DNA of 64,000 nucleotides from Allium sativum (Eukaryota; Streptophyta; Magnoliopsida; Asparagales; Amaryllidaceae): positions 394,921,565 to 394,985,564 of the forward strand of contig CM060909.1 in NCBI GenBank assembly GCA_030737875.1, read 5' to 3'. The notes under the pieces are model-generated. The model did not search any database, was not told where the DNA came from, and saw nothing but the letters and a program-made list of their open reading frames with translations. This document shows positions 36,163 through 48,943 of this stretch, piece after piece; the first letter of the stretch is position 1; each line of letters starts with the position of its first letter. Position numbers and translations under genes: made by a program.

Positions 36163-39100
36163 TTAACTTAACAAAACAACCTTTTTATCTGCGTCAACAT
36201 GTCCATCTTCTTCTCCATCAACGTAGCGAGAAATTCTCTCCACATATGTGTTGACCCAATCCTGCGTATTGATGTTGTAAATTCGGTAAAAGAATGCGAA
36301 CGGAGGAGTATTAGGTAAAGGCAATTCGTACTTCAAAATAAAGCCAACAAAATGTGACATGTCTACGTATCCCATTACGACCATCCTGTCCCGGTTTAAC
36401 AAGGTTAGTTGTACTGTTGAAGGAACAAACAAGAAACTCATGTCCATACCAAGCAAGACAACAGCAGTACCAAATGTTTCTGCAATTATAAAACCGGCTT
36501 CTGGCATTTGCATCCACTCATCTACCCCCAACGAGTTATTGCCTTGTATCCTCTTTTTCATTTCTTCGAAGCCACCTTCAGCCCTCATGCTTTTGTACAT
36601 ATCTGAATGAATAATTAAATTATCAACCATGGCCTCACGTACGAACTTACAAGGATTCTATGGTCTTAGATTATGAAGATTTAGTTGTTTAACCACCACC
36701 CAATATCCACAGTTACCATCAGCGGGCATGTCATCTATACGAGTTATATACGGTCGCATACATTTGGGCATTTGTAATAAGAAATGTTCATCAATTTGAC
36801 TGGTTTTAGGTGCATTTCCTTTTACTCCAAGTTTCTTTAAACAACGACTAACTGGGGTAAGTTTTGGGCTGCAAGAAAATGCGGCGTCAACATGCTCAAA
36901 GTAAGAAGGATCTCGTTTAGTTGACTTCTCCTTTTTAGATGGTCTTCCTTTTCTTATAGTCGCCATGGGAGGTTCTTTAATATTCGTAGTAAGAGGGAAG
37001 GCTAACAATTTCATACCCTGCTGAATATCATTCCTCACATTATCAGTAGCCTTTTCATACCTATGTTTCAACGCATGAAATTCAGGCAAGTCCATAAAAT
37101 CAAGAGTGGACCGATTCGGTGTAGGAAGAATACATGAAAACTGTTTCCAATAATAGTCTATACCACCCAGGGGTATGAAGCCGTATGAATGTCTAAAGTC
37201 TACTAGCATATGTGCGCAAGGTAGACCATTAACTTTCCATAAAATACAACCGCGAGTTTGAATACTCGTGCCACCTTTTGGAATACTACTTAACTCGGTT
37301 TGCAATAAATCGAGCGCCTTATGAGAAACAGATCCCAACACCTCTTTAAACATTGGCTCATCTCGAAATCTATGAAGTGAGTTCGATGCACTCGTTTCAA
37401 ATACATGTTCGATTGCAACTAATTCATTCTCATAGCAGAGATGCGCGCTAGTCCAACACTGAACAAAACTACCTGCAGCTGAATCAAAATACAGTTTCAG
37501 ACGATGGTGCGCACTTTCAACTAAACTAGTTGATACATTATTGAAGTGTTTAACTTCATTTGTCCAAGCTAACACAAACATCTCCTTATACTCGTTCAAC
37601 CAAATCTTGAAAACATAGTTCAACGATTTTTTTTGCATCTCCCGCCATGCTTCACGAAAACAATTTGCATTTCGATTATACTCTTCTTCAGACAGCGAAC
37701 TAATCACATTGCTCCAACCCTCCCAAAATAACTTGTACTCTCCTTTTTCTTCCTCATCATCTACTACGGTCTCTCTATCCCCAATCATTACCCATTTCTT
37801 TTTTATGAAATTTGGTTTGCAAATTGCTTGAACATTTTTTGAAATATGCCACGCACAAAGAATATGATGAGCTGATGGAAAAACAGTGGCCACTGCATTG
37901 CTAAGAGCAATTCCCGCATCCGTTATGATAACATTTGGAAATTCTTTTTCTCGATAACATTTTCTAACACACTCCAAAGCCCATATATATGACTCAGTGG
38001 TCTCCCGACTAATAAAAGCTAGGGCAACGGTGAAGGATGCACCCATTGAAGTTTGCGACACTATATGAAAACATGGCAACTTGTACTTATTAGTCTTGAA
38101 AGTGCAATCCAAAAACAAAATTTGATAAAAACATTGCGCAAGTAGAACACATTTCGGATGACTGAAGAACAAGTCAATAACTTCATTTGTCACATCGTCG
38201 ACTCTATGATGAACATAATAGTGGTGACTACAAGCCAACTTCATAAACTATTGCATAATCGATCTACCTTCTATATTATGAAGTTTAAGCTTCACTTTGG
38301 CATTGTACACATTTCTGATTGTAGACTTATTTTTTGGGTTGACAAGTTTAAGCGCAGTCAGAATATTCCATGGCCTAACCCCACTATTTGTCATTGTTTC
38401 AACGGTCTTTACTTCCTTGTCTCTTAATCGCTCAACATACGGATGCCCGGTTAAAACAATGGGAAGACTGTGATTGTGGCATCCGTTTATAACTTCCAAA
38501 GTCCATTTTCCATCATCTTGACAATGTGCTCTTAATTTAAATGGACAACCACATTTTCTACTTCCCGATCTACGCTTTTTCTTTTGGGTTAATGGTACAT
38601 GCTCCTTAGTCTTATGATCAATGTACATTCCACTTCTTTCACAAGTAAGCAGCATCCATGATCCTTTCCCATTATCTAAGAGATTTTTTGTTTTACTTCT
38701 TTCGATAACAATGACACAATTCACATCAAGTCCACGATCGAAGCACCATTTACGTATATCCTCTTTGGAAACGAACAACTGCATCAACAAACAATATATT
38801 ACGATTAGAGTAACGTATTTAATGTAAAACATAAGTACTAGTTTCCAAACCTTATCGGTGGTAAAATGGTAAGTTAAATTGGGGTATGTGCAACACAATA
38901 TTCCTGCTTCCTCATGTGAAATATCGTTGCTGTCATCATTTTCCAACCGAAAAACCTTATCATTAACATTTACATCGTCCGTTTCATAAGACTTCTCATT
39001 AACTGAATAATCCTCATTCCCGTATACTTCGTTCATGACAGCAATTGCATCAAACTGTAAAATAGCTGAATATTATTCACACCACAAAGAAATAACGGTA

Positions 39101-39528
39101 TCAAATATTCATACAAATAAACTAGAAATAGTATCGCCCTGCCGATTAAATAACCATTGTTTGGTCCAAAACATTCATGGTAACATTATTACCAAACTAT
39201 CGAATACACGGTAATATAATATCGAGAAAATTTAATAAACACGGTGGCTCTTTTACGTCTTCTCTATCTCTGTATCAAACTATAGTTCGTACTTGATAAA
39301 ACCGGTCATACTATACCGTCTTTTCATACATAAAACGATCATTGTTCGCTATAAACATGGTCCATCGAAAACCGTGCTTCTTCTTCAATTTCGTAGCTGT
39401 TAACGGAAAATTAAATATCAAACCTTGTCAGTAGCTGATCGGTCTTCATCATCTTCGTGTAATTCACATTTTTGTGTGCAATTTAATACATCTTCGTCAT
39501 CTAGCTCATAATTAGGGTTGCCAGCCAT
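36163..39528 (-). pseudogene. MULE transposase with FAR1-like, DDE, SWIM-like and OTU protease regions
   Basis: Three exons on the minus strand: 39,528-39,424 (starts MAGNPNYELDDED), 39,054-38,851, and 38,778-36,163. The 72-nt intron 38,850-38,779 is in frame. Exon 3 opens with a FAR1-type zinc-binding region (LTCERSGMY, RKCGCPFKLRA, GCHNHSLP). The MULE core follows; counted from Met at 38,244, the DDE residues are D46 (LDCTFKTN), D109 (ITDAGIAL) and E243 (VESAHHRLK), with CAWHI between. A SWIM-like motif (C333, then LPCAH at 343-345) lacks the first Cys (Arg331). The C-terminus is OTU-type: ADGNCGYW with the catalytic-type C512, later WMQMPEAGFIIA, VDMSHFVGF and LPLPNTPP. In-frame TAG codons at 38,250-38,248 and 36,660-36,658 break it; otherwise it is one continuous frame. 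It would cut and move MULE ends; the role of the protease part is unknown. Confidence 0.88.
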
Positions 39529-39707
39529 TAATATTTTCTTAAAAGCATCGATGGAATTGTGCAATTCATTACCGTAGGTTTGTACAGTGGACTGTATTTA
39601 TGTTAGGTAACTTGATTGTACAAAGGGCAATTTTGTCTTCAAACAATAAATTGTTAAGGAGGGTTTCGCCTTTAATGTACACCCCTTTAAAAAAACCTAA
39701 AAAACAT

Positions 39708-39747
39708 GACATCCCTTAACCGAAAAAGGAGTGTCGTTGACAATGCC
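39708..39747 (-). repeat. MULE right terminal inverted repeat
   Basis: Reverse complement begins GGCATTGTCAACGACA and later has GTTAAGGG, matching the left TIR. The outer end is set by the TSD comparison. Confidence 0.8.
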
Positions 39748-39756
39748 CTTTTTTTA
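39748..39756. repeat. MULE target-site duplication, right copy
   Basis: CTTTTTTTA next to the right TIR, one mismatch from 31,362-31,370. Confidence 0.65.
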
Positions 39757-42560
39757 TCCTTTCGAATTGTAGAGCAACATATGCGCATTTCTTAGGAACA
39801 TATGTAAAGCAGATACCCTACCATGGAGTAGCCACTCTTTTCCTCTTTTTTTCTCTTTATCCTCCGCATCTCCTTTCTTATCTTCCCCTCAGATTCCTGG
39901 ATATTTACGTCCTTCTCAAATTTGATTGTCCCTTAATTTTATTTTCCAGCATAAAATATTCTTCCTTCCAATATCAAGCCCTGAAACCCACGACCGCCTT
40001 TCTCATCTTTGGTGCTGATAAAATAAATTCGCATGATTCAACCTAACCCAATTTATTCTTTTCGAAATCACTTATTTGGCAACAATCTATCCAATTGCTA
40101 TCACCGATGAACCGAGCTACTATTCATCCTATCCTTGCCAGTTCAAAGCGATTAAATTTATTTCATCTTCATTGGACCGTAACTTTTGTGAAGGAGTTCT
40201 AACTACAAATTGTCATCAATAAGGTCTGTTTAACCAACCACAAATTATGCGTGCTTGAAGTTCTTCCACTTCGCGGCGATGTCGGCCACCATACAAAAAG
40301 CTATTTGGTAAGAAAATTGATTCTGATTTTGAAAAAATTGATCTTCCTTTAAACAATTGTGAACTTAAAATTTAATTTGGTTATATGCTTAATATTGTAA
40401 TGATTGATTTTAACATGCAAACCTGATTTGGTTTAATTAGGTGGGTAGGAAGACGCTCCATTCAAAGGAAGTCCTCATCATTTCGAGAAAGCTGTGTTGA
40501 TGTTTTAAAGCAATGATTGTTGGAGTTTTAGGACATGCTTGGATGCTGTTAAATTTTGAATTCGGAACAACATGGTTAAAATTTCTAACATTTTTTGCTT
40601 GCATATTTACCAAAGGTGTTAACATGCATACTTTTTTTAGGAACTTATATAGGCATAAAAAATGGTGAGTTGATTTTTGATCCATACCAATGCATATATT
40701 AGGATATTATGTTATTATCATTTTTTATGTATAATCATTGCGGTCCGCACTCTAAATATAGATTCATCTTTTTTCTTCAAATGTCAATATTTATATTATT
40801 TGTCAATAGTTTGCTGCCTAAATCATTTCTTGCTTTGAGTATAGATGTCAGTTTAGGATATGATGAAGCTAATCCTACCATGTGAGATCAAGTAATATTT
40901 CTTTTAGATATTTAAATGTTTTTTTTCATTTGATGTTAGTCTAATATTCAAAAACTAAAGAAAAAAGATTTAGGAATATAAAATTTTGTATTCTTCTCAA
41001 ATTCTAATCACCAGTGCATAATATTTAGAATGTTTGGCTATATCATTTTTAGCTTCGAGCATTCATATTCTTATTACATGTAATGGCGATAATCTTTGTG
41101 AATAAAAAGTGTGTGTATATATATAGTTACAATTTTGTAGAAGCTAGAAAAGACAAATTTTGGAAATATTAGATGTTAGTTGTAGAAGGAAGGTAAGATG
41201 TGTTGAAAAGGGAAACTTTGTCTTTCCAAAGAGACACATGATTAGAAAAATTAGTGTTCGCTGCTAGAGACTGTTTGGTTTGAAGCATAGTTTTTGGATT
41301 TTTCATTTTCCATTTTGGTATGAGCACTCTGCAAAATTAATGGTTCTTTCTTTTTATATCGTTACTGCATTCCAGGAGAGAAATACATAATTTGATATTT
41401 ACTTTGCTATCAAACTGTTCTTTTCCTTGGTTCAATAACTTGCAAGATTCAACGCTTCATTCATTTGATTTGAAAACTTGGTTTCCACATTATATTCCTG
41501 CTCTTTTGTTGTTTAATTTGAAAGCTTTATTTCCACATTATATTTTTTCCTACTCTTTTATTGTTTAATTTGAAAGCTTGGTTTTCATCATTTAATTACT
41601 TCATGACTTTCATATTGCTTTTCTTCCATCTTTTCAGGAAGCAATGCATGCTTTCTTCCATTTATTAACAGATAGATTGGTAAAGTTGGAAGGGGAAACA
41701 TATATTGGTTTTTTTCCATATTTATTGATCAAATTTGAGAAGACTTTGTTTGAAATGGGCAAGAAAGGAAATTTCACACAAGTAATTTATTAGAGTAGGG
41801 TAAAGAGGAACTTGGTGTTGAATAAAGATATTATCTTTATATTAGAAAAGCAATATATGTTTCCCCTTTAGTATATTAGAAAATCAATACAAATAAGGGA
41901 AGAAAGCATTATTCGTTTCCCCTTTAATATAGTAGGCTTCGCTGATTAGCAGGCTAAATTTTGTTTAATTAATATGTATTGTATTCAAACGTAATCTTCT
42001 CAAATTTATTCAATATAAAAGGAAGAAAAGCAATATATGCTTTCATACATGAAATTTCTCCTTCCATAATTTATATAGCAAATACACTATAGGCATAATT
42101 ATTGGAAAACCACAATTTTCTCTAGCTCTAATATCTTAAACGGATTCACTGTCCGTTAATTAAATTAAATTTCATATTTAATTTGATTCATCTTGCCATT
42201 TATTAGAGGAGAAACATTAAAATCCTTACACGCATACATATGTGTGTATGTATATATATATGCTTTGGAAAATCAACATCACCCTACATGTTATAAGGGA
42301 TATGTGGTATGTTTGGAGTTTGCACCTGAACTTATTCAATATCACTATTCGTTTTGGCTTCTTTCCTTCAATCTCCCCTTTTCACATATAAGAAAGTGGG
42401 ATGTTCTTTTATTATTACATTCTTCCTTAGTCTTAATTTTCTTAAGTAAATATGGCAAACTAACCCAGAAAAATTAGGTATTATGGGTCCAACTTTATGT
42501 TAAAAAATGTAAAATTTGAAGCCTGAAATCAGTGTGCATTCTTTTACCGTTACCTTATTG
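39757..42560. other. AT-rich unassigned region with a possible first exon near 40,279
   Basis: No clear gene. At 40,279-40,307 a start codon in good context opens a 29-nt stretch ending at a GTAAGA donor-like site. A pyrimidine-rich leader lies upstream. This could be the first exon of a captured or dead gene, but no downstream exon can be joined to it with confidence. The remainder is AT-rich with runs such as CCCCTTTA/TATTAGAAA near 41,860-41,930. Confidence 0.35.
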
Positions 42561-42599
42561 TTTGATTTGCTATGATTTTCTATATGATATTTAATAAAA

Positions 42600-43450
42600 A
42601 AAATTACAGTTTCCTCTTGGATCAAACAGGATGCATGCAATTCGAAAGGCTGATCCATAGCAGGAACCACAAACATCTCCGGGAAAAAAAAACTAAAGCC
42701 GAAGTTAATGCTCAATCAACCCCTACATCACCAAAAGTCGATTATGCTACCATTCTTTTCAATATGATTTCCAAGATCCATTATGGTGAATTAGCTTGAG
42801 TTCTCTATATGTTGTGATGACAATGCTTGGGATGGATTCTAATGTAAACATTAAATTTTTTACTTTTTGTAATATAGTAAAACATTGTCCATTTTTTTCT
42901 TCTTTAAAATGTAATAACAGAAGTAACAATGAATGCTGAGAAAAGTTACAATGACATAGCTGCTACAAAGCTTGAGGAAAATAAACCTCAAGTTCCATCA
43001 TAAGGGATAGAGGAATTACTTACATGTTTATCACCAGTAACTCAACCTTTGGCTCCCCAGAAAGCACACACAGAGCAGTTTAAAATCACATTATGAGCCT
43101 TTTTGAGAGGGTACATTGCATTCTTTCAATTCACTAATTACTTACCAATATATCCAGTTATACATCATGAGCTTCTAAGAACTTAGATTAGTAGTTGGTA
43201 ATCCAGTCAAATATGGTATCACCATTTGCAATGCATCAGCAACAACTTGAATGTCTTTTTCCTAGCAACAGGCTTGCCAACATCAGCTGCAGCTAATGGA
43301 GGTATGGTCCCTCAATCGATTTTTCCTATGTAACAAACTACTAGTAAGACTATTAATAATGGGGGTGTAACTATTGGAAAATCCCAAAGTCAAAGTTGGT
43401 CAATTGCTGGAATAACTCTAACACCTCCACAAATACAATTTAATTTCAAG
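42600..43450 (+). pseudogene. Exon-like fragments of an unidentified gene
   Basis: Three nearby stretches have better-than-random coding character. The first is 42,617-42,799 (CMQFERLIHSRNHKHLRE ... VDYATILFNMISKIHYG, ending in TGA). The second is about 42,930-43,080 (NDIAATKLEENKPQ and, after a stop, SPVTQPLAPQKAH). The third is about 43,270-43,450 (LPTSAAANGG and later SWSIAGITLTPPQIQFN). I do not recognise the protein. The fragments carry stops and are separated by AT-rich sequence, so they look like a decayed or captured gene. Alternative: chance open frames. Confidence 0.3.
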
Positions 43451-46340
43451 ATAGGACTGCTACACATAATCCTTTAATTTTATTCTCTATATTCTATTTT
43501 TCCACCATTCATCTTATATAATGGAAAGTATGGTTTGACAATGTTTTAGTTCCCTTCTTGCTTATGATTGCTCATAGTAGAGTTGTAAAACAAAATTTAT
43601 GTTTTGCACTAAGCAATTTATTTGAAGATGATATGATATACATAGTCAGTTGATGAGTTGTAGGTAGTTTATTTCAGTTTAATGGATATGCATGATCGTA
43701 GACATGTTACACGAATAGTGCATGAAAGAGGTAATGAGAACTGCTGATCTAAAGTTAGTGATCTATAGACTCTCTACTTCCACCATCCATAGCCTTAAGT
43801 AGGTAAATTAAGTTCTCTATTTTCAATTGCTTTATGTAGCAATATTTTCTCTTATTTGATATAATTGATTAATGGCCTGTATGATTACAAATTTGAGTTT
43901 CTATTCACTTTTATTTGCTGATATTCAACAAAAAATACATATACCATTTTCATGTATGGTTTTTAGATCTGTGTTGAGTAATGATGACCTTTTTTAAACA
44001 GTCTAAACTTGATATGTCATATATCCATATTCTCCTTTCTAATGTCTGAATTATTTTAAAAGCGATGGTGTCGTTTTCTTAAAATAAAGAGAAATGTAAA
44101 GGCATAAGAAAATAGAGACTTAACTTCAACATACAAATTACTTCTAATACTATTAAATATTAACTGTGCATGAAACTTGGATCTTGCACTATACTGTATA
44201 TCATAGCATTGATCTCACCCCTACGGATTGAGATGTATAAGAATATGTATCGCAACTTTCTTATAAAGTAAAAATATTATACTCTATAATTCGGTTTCTA
44301 CTATCACATCAGGTACTTGAAATTTTGTTATAGTTTCCTTTGTTTGGTTTGATTGAATCTGAGATGGCATTGCTGAAAACCATATCAGTTGAGATGTCAT
44401 ACACACATGAAGTTTATGGGTAGAGAGATACAATCTATCATGTTTACTATGGACATTATTTTCCTTTTATACCCATAAGAGGGGTATGTGGAGCTTCTTC
44501 AACTTTCTTCATGTAGTTTAGAAAATAATACTTCTCGATTTTCACAATCATTCCATTGTTTCAAACGAACAAGAAATTTTAGTTCTAGGGGCAGGGCTAC
44601 AAAGTACGAATATTATCTACAATTCAAAATTTTAATTATGTCACTTGATTTGTTATTAGACAAATATGCTACATTTTGTTTTCTCTTGAAACCAAAGTTT
44701 TGAACTATGGGTTTAAAAATTTCAGTGAAATGTACATCACAAAAGCTTAACGGTTTATCTGTAGCATTTATAATCATGACTACAAAAAATGTAGTGTAAA
44801 TATGGCTGTTTGATGCAAAAATAATTTGTTCATCTATTTGTATAAACCAAATTAGTATTTAAAATATTGGTTACAGGTAAGCAATTTTAAGATAGTGGTA
44901 TAAAAATTTTGTTACTCAGGGTGTTAGTATAAGCATGTCGATATTGACATATCTTACCTAAGGGTATGCGTGCGCATACATTGTATGTGTCTTAGTTGCT
45001 TTGCGATTTGTAATAGATAACGTTTTAATGTCTATGTGTGCGTCGTTGTGTGTATACAATGTTCCTATTAGAATATGTTAGTCTCTGAAAACGTTTGCCC
45101 ATTAGAATATAAGAGGAAGAAAGATAGTGTTGTATGAATTGAAAACGTTTGTATTATCATAACAAACAGAACCCAAGATAAATGAAACTTACACCAGTGG
45201 CTAGGAAATCTATGAGACTAGATATGTACTTTCAAGCATATATTGTTGTTGCATGGGTAAATTTCAGAAGTTAACACATATGAGCCATTCGATTGCATAA
45301 ATAAAGATTCAAAGTTATAGATACAATTCATGTAATTACATATCAATGATATTTATAGCTGTTTACTTTTGATATATTTAGTCATGTGACCGACGTTTTA
45401 ATGATTTATCTTATGAGTACCTGCTAAGTTTATGTTTACCATTACGTCAAACTATATTACATTACAGGCATTTCAACTATCTTATGTTGACCGACTTTTG
45501 ATAATACTATTATGTTGTTGGAGTATTGTTTCCTACAAATGTACCGCAAGCGAGACAGTGGTACTTACCTCATTTTTAAACACTGAAGGAACACATAAAT
45601 TTATTAGTCTGTCAATAAAAGTAAATGTTAATATTGTTTTAGGTGTTAATATATGATACAAATTTAGACGTGCTAATTTTAAGATTTTTAATATTGTATC
45701 TTTCATGATTGGTATGTAGAACTAAATTGAATTTATTATAAAAATGGAAGTTTTGTTATTCTTTTGGAATAGTAGCTCAGTTGCCTTTCTATTTGTTGGA
45801 CTATGCTTCTTACCGATGCATTTCGTGTTTATTAAAGAAGTTATATGCTTTTAATTTACTTTATTGTATAGTTAACACACAAGCAACGAACTAAGCTTCT
45901 ACACAATCTTCATGATATAATGAATCCGTTGTGTATTGTTTCTATGATGTTGTATAATATAGACATCAACGGTACAATACATTTATAATGCTTTGAGATA
46001 TATTTTTTTTTTCTAAAAAATTCACGTTGCATAGTGTTGAAATACACAAATCACTCAAACGTTGTAAAACTTTTTTATAACACTGGAATTTATTGAAAAC
46101 GTGTATTTTCCCAGCAATGAGCTTCAAACTTATTTGTCAACTCAACAAATATTCACTACCTACTATAAACATAACATGTGATTTGTGAAACAACCTTTTA
46201 TATTGCATAGACTGGATGTTTTTTGACATGAGATGACATATTCTATTTATATTTTTGAATTTTTCTCAAGTTGAAAATTAAAGATTTGAATATATAACTC
46301 ATAAGTTCAATTAGGAAATTCTAAAATCAAGAAAATTAAA
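43451..46340. other. AT-rich region with no recognisable gene
   Basis: Short ORFs only (up to about 75 codons), without family motifs on either strand. No element ends recognised. Confidence 0.6.
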
Positions 46341-46359
46341 ACTCTGAAATTCCAGCTTT

Positions 46360-46922
46360 TAGAAATTATGATTAGAAAAATTATGATTTATTGATAACAA
46401 CAGTGACACGTAATTCAAGTAGAGCATTCATTCAAATTACAATATGTTATGAATAATAGTTTGTTAAATTACTTTGAAGTACTCAAAGATGAATATATTT
46501 AAATTTGTAAATAAATAGAAGTTCGAACATTTATATTTTAAAAGATTTATAAATTGAAATTAAAATTTATTGTTCTAATTTTAGAAAGTCGGAAGCTAAA
46601 ACTTCCAAGTTTATAACTAAAATGAGAAGTTAATAGTTTAGAAAATATAATTCGAAAAACTATGATTTATTGATAACAAGAGTGACGCGTAATTCAAGTA
46701 GAGCATTCATTTCAAATTACAATCTGTTATGAATAAAAGTTGTTAAATTACTTTAAAGTACTGAAAGATGAATAAATTTGAATTTGGAAATAAATAAAAG
46801 TTCGAACATTTATATTTTAAAAGATTCATAAATTGAAAATAAAAGTTAATGTTTCTAATTTTAGAAAGTCTGAAGCTAAATTTTCCAAATTTAACACTAA
46901 ATAAATGAAAAGTTATTAGTTC
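46360..46922. repeat. Tandem duplication, about 280-bp unit, two copies
   Basis: TATGATTTATTGATAACAA occurs at 46,382 and again at 46,661, and the copies stay alignable for about 260 bp with roughly one change in ten bases. Shared landmarks are TAATTCAAGTAGAGCATTCA, AAGTTCGAACATTTATATTT and TCTAATTTTAGAAAGTC. Non-coding and diverged, so not a recent event. Confidence 0.85.
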
Positions 46923-48900
46923 ACTATTTACACCTAAAAAATAAATTTCGATGGGAAGATCAAAGTTATTTAAAAAAAATTAAATCAAGAAAAACATATT
47001 TAAGTAAACACAAATTAAAAAATGAGGAATATATTATTTTTGTTGTCAACTTGAAATTTAGATTACTTAAATAACTAATAATATTACCATTTCACATATT
47101 AAATAAAATTCTACATTTAAAGAAAATCAATCTGTGAGTTCGAAGCATAAAATTAATTGAGTTCAGAATTGAAATTACTATAGACACCATGTTTGAAGCA
47201 CTGGTTCAAATTGTATATGTTACTTTAATGTGGTTCTACCTTATTTGTTACCAGATGGTACATATGAGGAGTCATGCTAAATATACCAACACTTTAAACT
47301 TTAGTTAACAGTCCAAAATGCGGAGTACTCATTTATTCAATAATAATAGACTGGCAGGATGTTGTCATCGTATTATTTTTCAATGAAATTCCCATTTCTG
47401 CATCACCAATTTAATAAATATATACATCACCAATTTAGTAAAAATTTACATCACCAATATAAAATAAGTTGACAAAAATTGATGTAAGAGATGATAGAGT
47501 CAAACAAATCGATCAATGACAGGTTTTTTGTTTGTGAAAGTAGTTAATCCTAATTTAGTTTTTCCAGTGTCCAAATTTGGCCATTGCTCACATTGCATGC
47601 TTTTTTGCTTACTGTGATCACACAATATTTTTATCGTAGACTAACCTAAAGTGAACATACAGGGAGAGGAAATGTTTATCACTTTATTTGTACAGTTTCA
47701 CGTGTAGACTACACTTAGGATGTTGACTACACTTGGATTGTTTTCTGAGGAGTTTTGAAAAATCGATTCTAATTTTGTTTCTCATGCCGTAAATACAATT
47801 ATCAATGTTGCTGGACTTAAAATGATGTATCTACTCTCTTTGTTTACAGGTTTCAAGCGTCCACTCTGGGAATGAACAAAAGGACTGACTATAAATTACC
47901 ATGAAAAAGTGTACTTTTACACAAAAAGCATGGATTAACATCTTAGCTTTTCGCGAGCATTAGTCGTGTATCCATTGTTTTCTTCACAGTTTTGATAAAT
48001 TTATTTAGCTTAGTGTTGAAGTTTCAGATTGATATATGTAGTTGAACCTTCTCTAATGTGCCTGGCTTTCAATATTAGCCTTACATGTACATCTTTTGAA
48101 TTGTACTATTAGTATTGTAAATGGATCTTAACTAGCAATATATTTAAGGCTGTTTACAAATAAATGAAATTTGGTCTGTCATATACAATGTTTTCCATAT
48201 GAAAAAAAAATTTACGTGCAGTTTTCTTCCCATTCATTTACACTGTTTATATACGATATTTATGCATTATTGACTGCTGTAGGATTTGGACAAAATTTGT
48301 CCTTATATTACAAAAATCAAGTCACTGCATTGTTGTCTTGTATTTGCTGCTACGATAAAGATTTTATTTGGTAAATATCTAATGGTCCTAAGCGTTATTG
48401 CCAAATGTTCAGGTACATGTATTACTTTCCATTGATAAATATATATACTCATTCACATAATTATTATCCAAGTAGTGGACTTGATTATTGTATTACAATG
48501 CTGAATTATTAATTGGACAAACATTCTACTTTTGTTTTAATTGGTTAGAACCATGACATCTTCTTTGGGTCATTATCTAACTTATCAATTCTCTCAAATA
48601 TAAAATGTAATGACAAACTTTGGACAATTTCTATTACAATTGATAAATATATATAGTTATTACTATAAATTTTACTCAATATAACCACTGTTATTGTCTT
48701 CAAATCATATATACTCCAAGCAAATCTTCCTTATACACTTTTTTGCCATTAAACAAATTTCAATAACATAATTTTTTACTCAGTTAAACAAATGACATCT
48801 TTTAAATATGCAAAACCAGTCTAATTTTCGTAAGTTATTTTCAAATACGCTTACACTACGAATAGCTGATCTTGCGTACTACAACATAATTTCGTACGCT
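46923..48900. other. AT-rich region, no gene; three short CATCACCAAT repeats
   Basis: No coding signal. TACATCACCAAT-type words recur three times in 47,400-47,460. An acceptor-like TTTACAG at about 47,850 is followed by a short open stretch. It could be a last exon of the unknown gene upstream, but this is weak. Confidence 0.5.
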
Positions 48901-48908
48901 ATTCGCGT

Positions 48909-48940
48909 CTACCCGTGTGCGAAGCACGGGTTCGCACTTG
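48909..48940 (+). mobile_element. Helitron-like 3' terminus
   Basis: A perfect 7-bp hairpin (ACCCGTG, 7-nt loop, CACGGGT) is followed after a few bases by CACTTG|T. Plant Helitrons typically end with a GC-rich hairpin of exactly this kind about 10 nt before CTAG, inserted in front of T. Here the last bases are CTTG rather than CTAG, one change from consensus. I cannot place the 5' TC end, so the extent of the element (to the left) is unknown; no Rep/helicase is visible. Confidence 0.5.
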
Positions 48941-48943
48941 TAT

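Larger units (their letters stand above)
31371..39747. mobile_element. Composite Mutator-like element carrying a PMD gene and a FAR1-MULE-OTU transposase
   Basis: An 8.4-kb DNA transposon. The ends are inverted repeats of about 40 bp (31,371-31,411 and 39,708-39,747), flanked by a 9-bp duplication with one mismatch. Inside, the PMD-like gene runs right from 31,629 and the transposase runs left from 39,528, so their 3' ends converge near 35-36 kb. Plant mobile domain genes are known to travel in MULEs and Ty3/gypsy elements, and plant MULEs are known to carry captured cysteine-protease domains (family knowledge). Here both occur in one element with intact termini. Both genes carry a small number of in-frame stops, so this copy probably cannot move alone. 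Confidence 0.85.
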
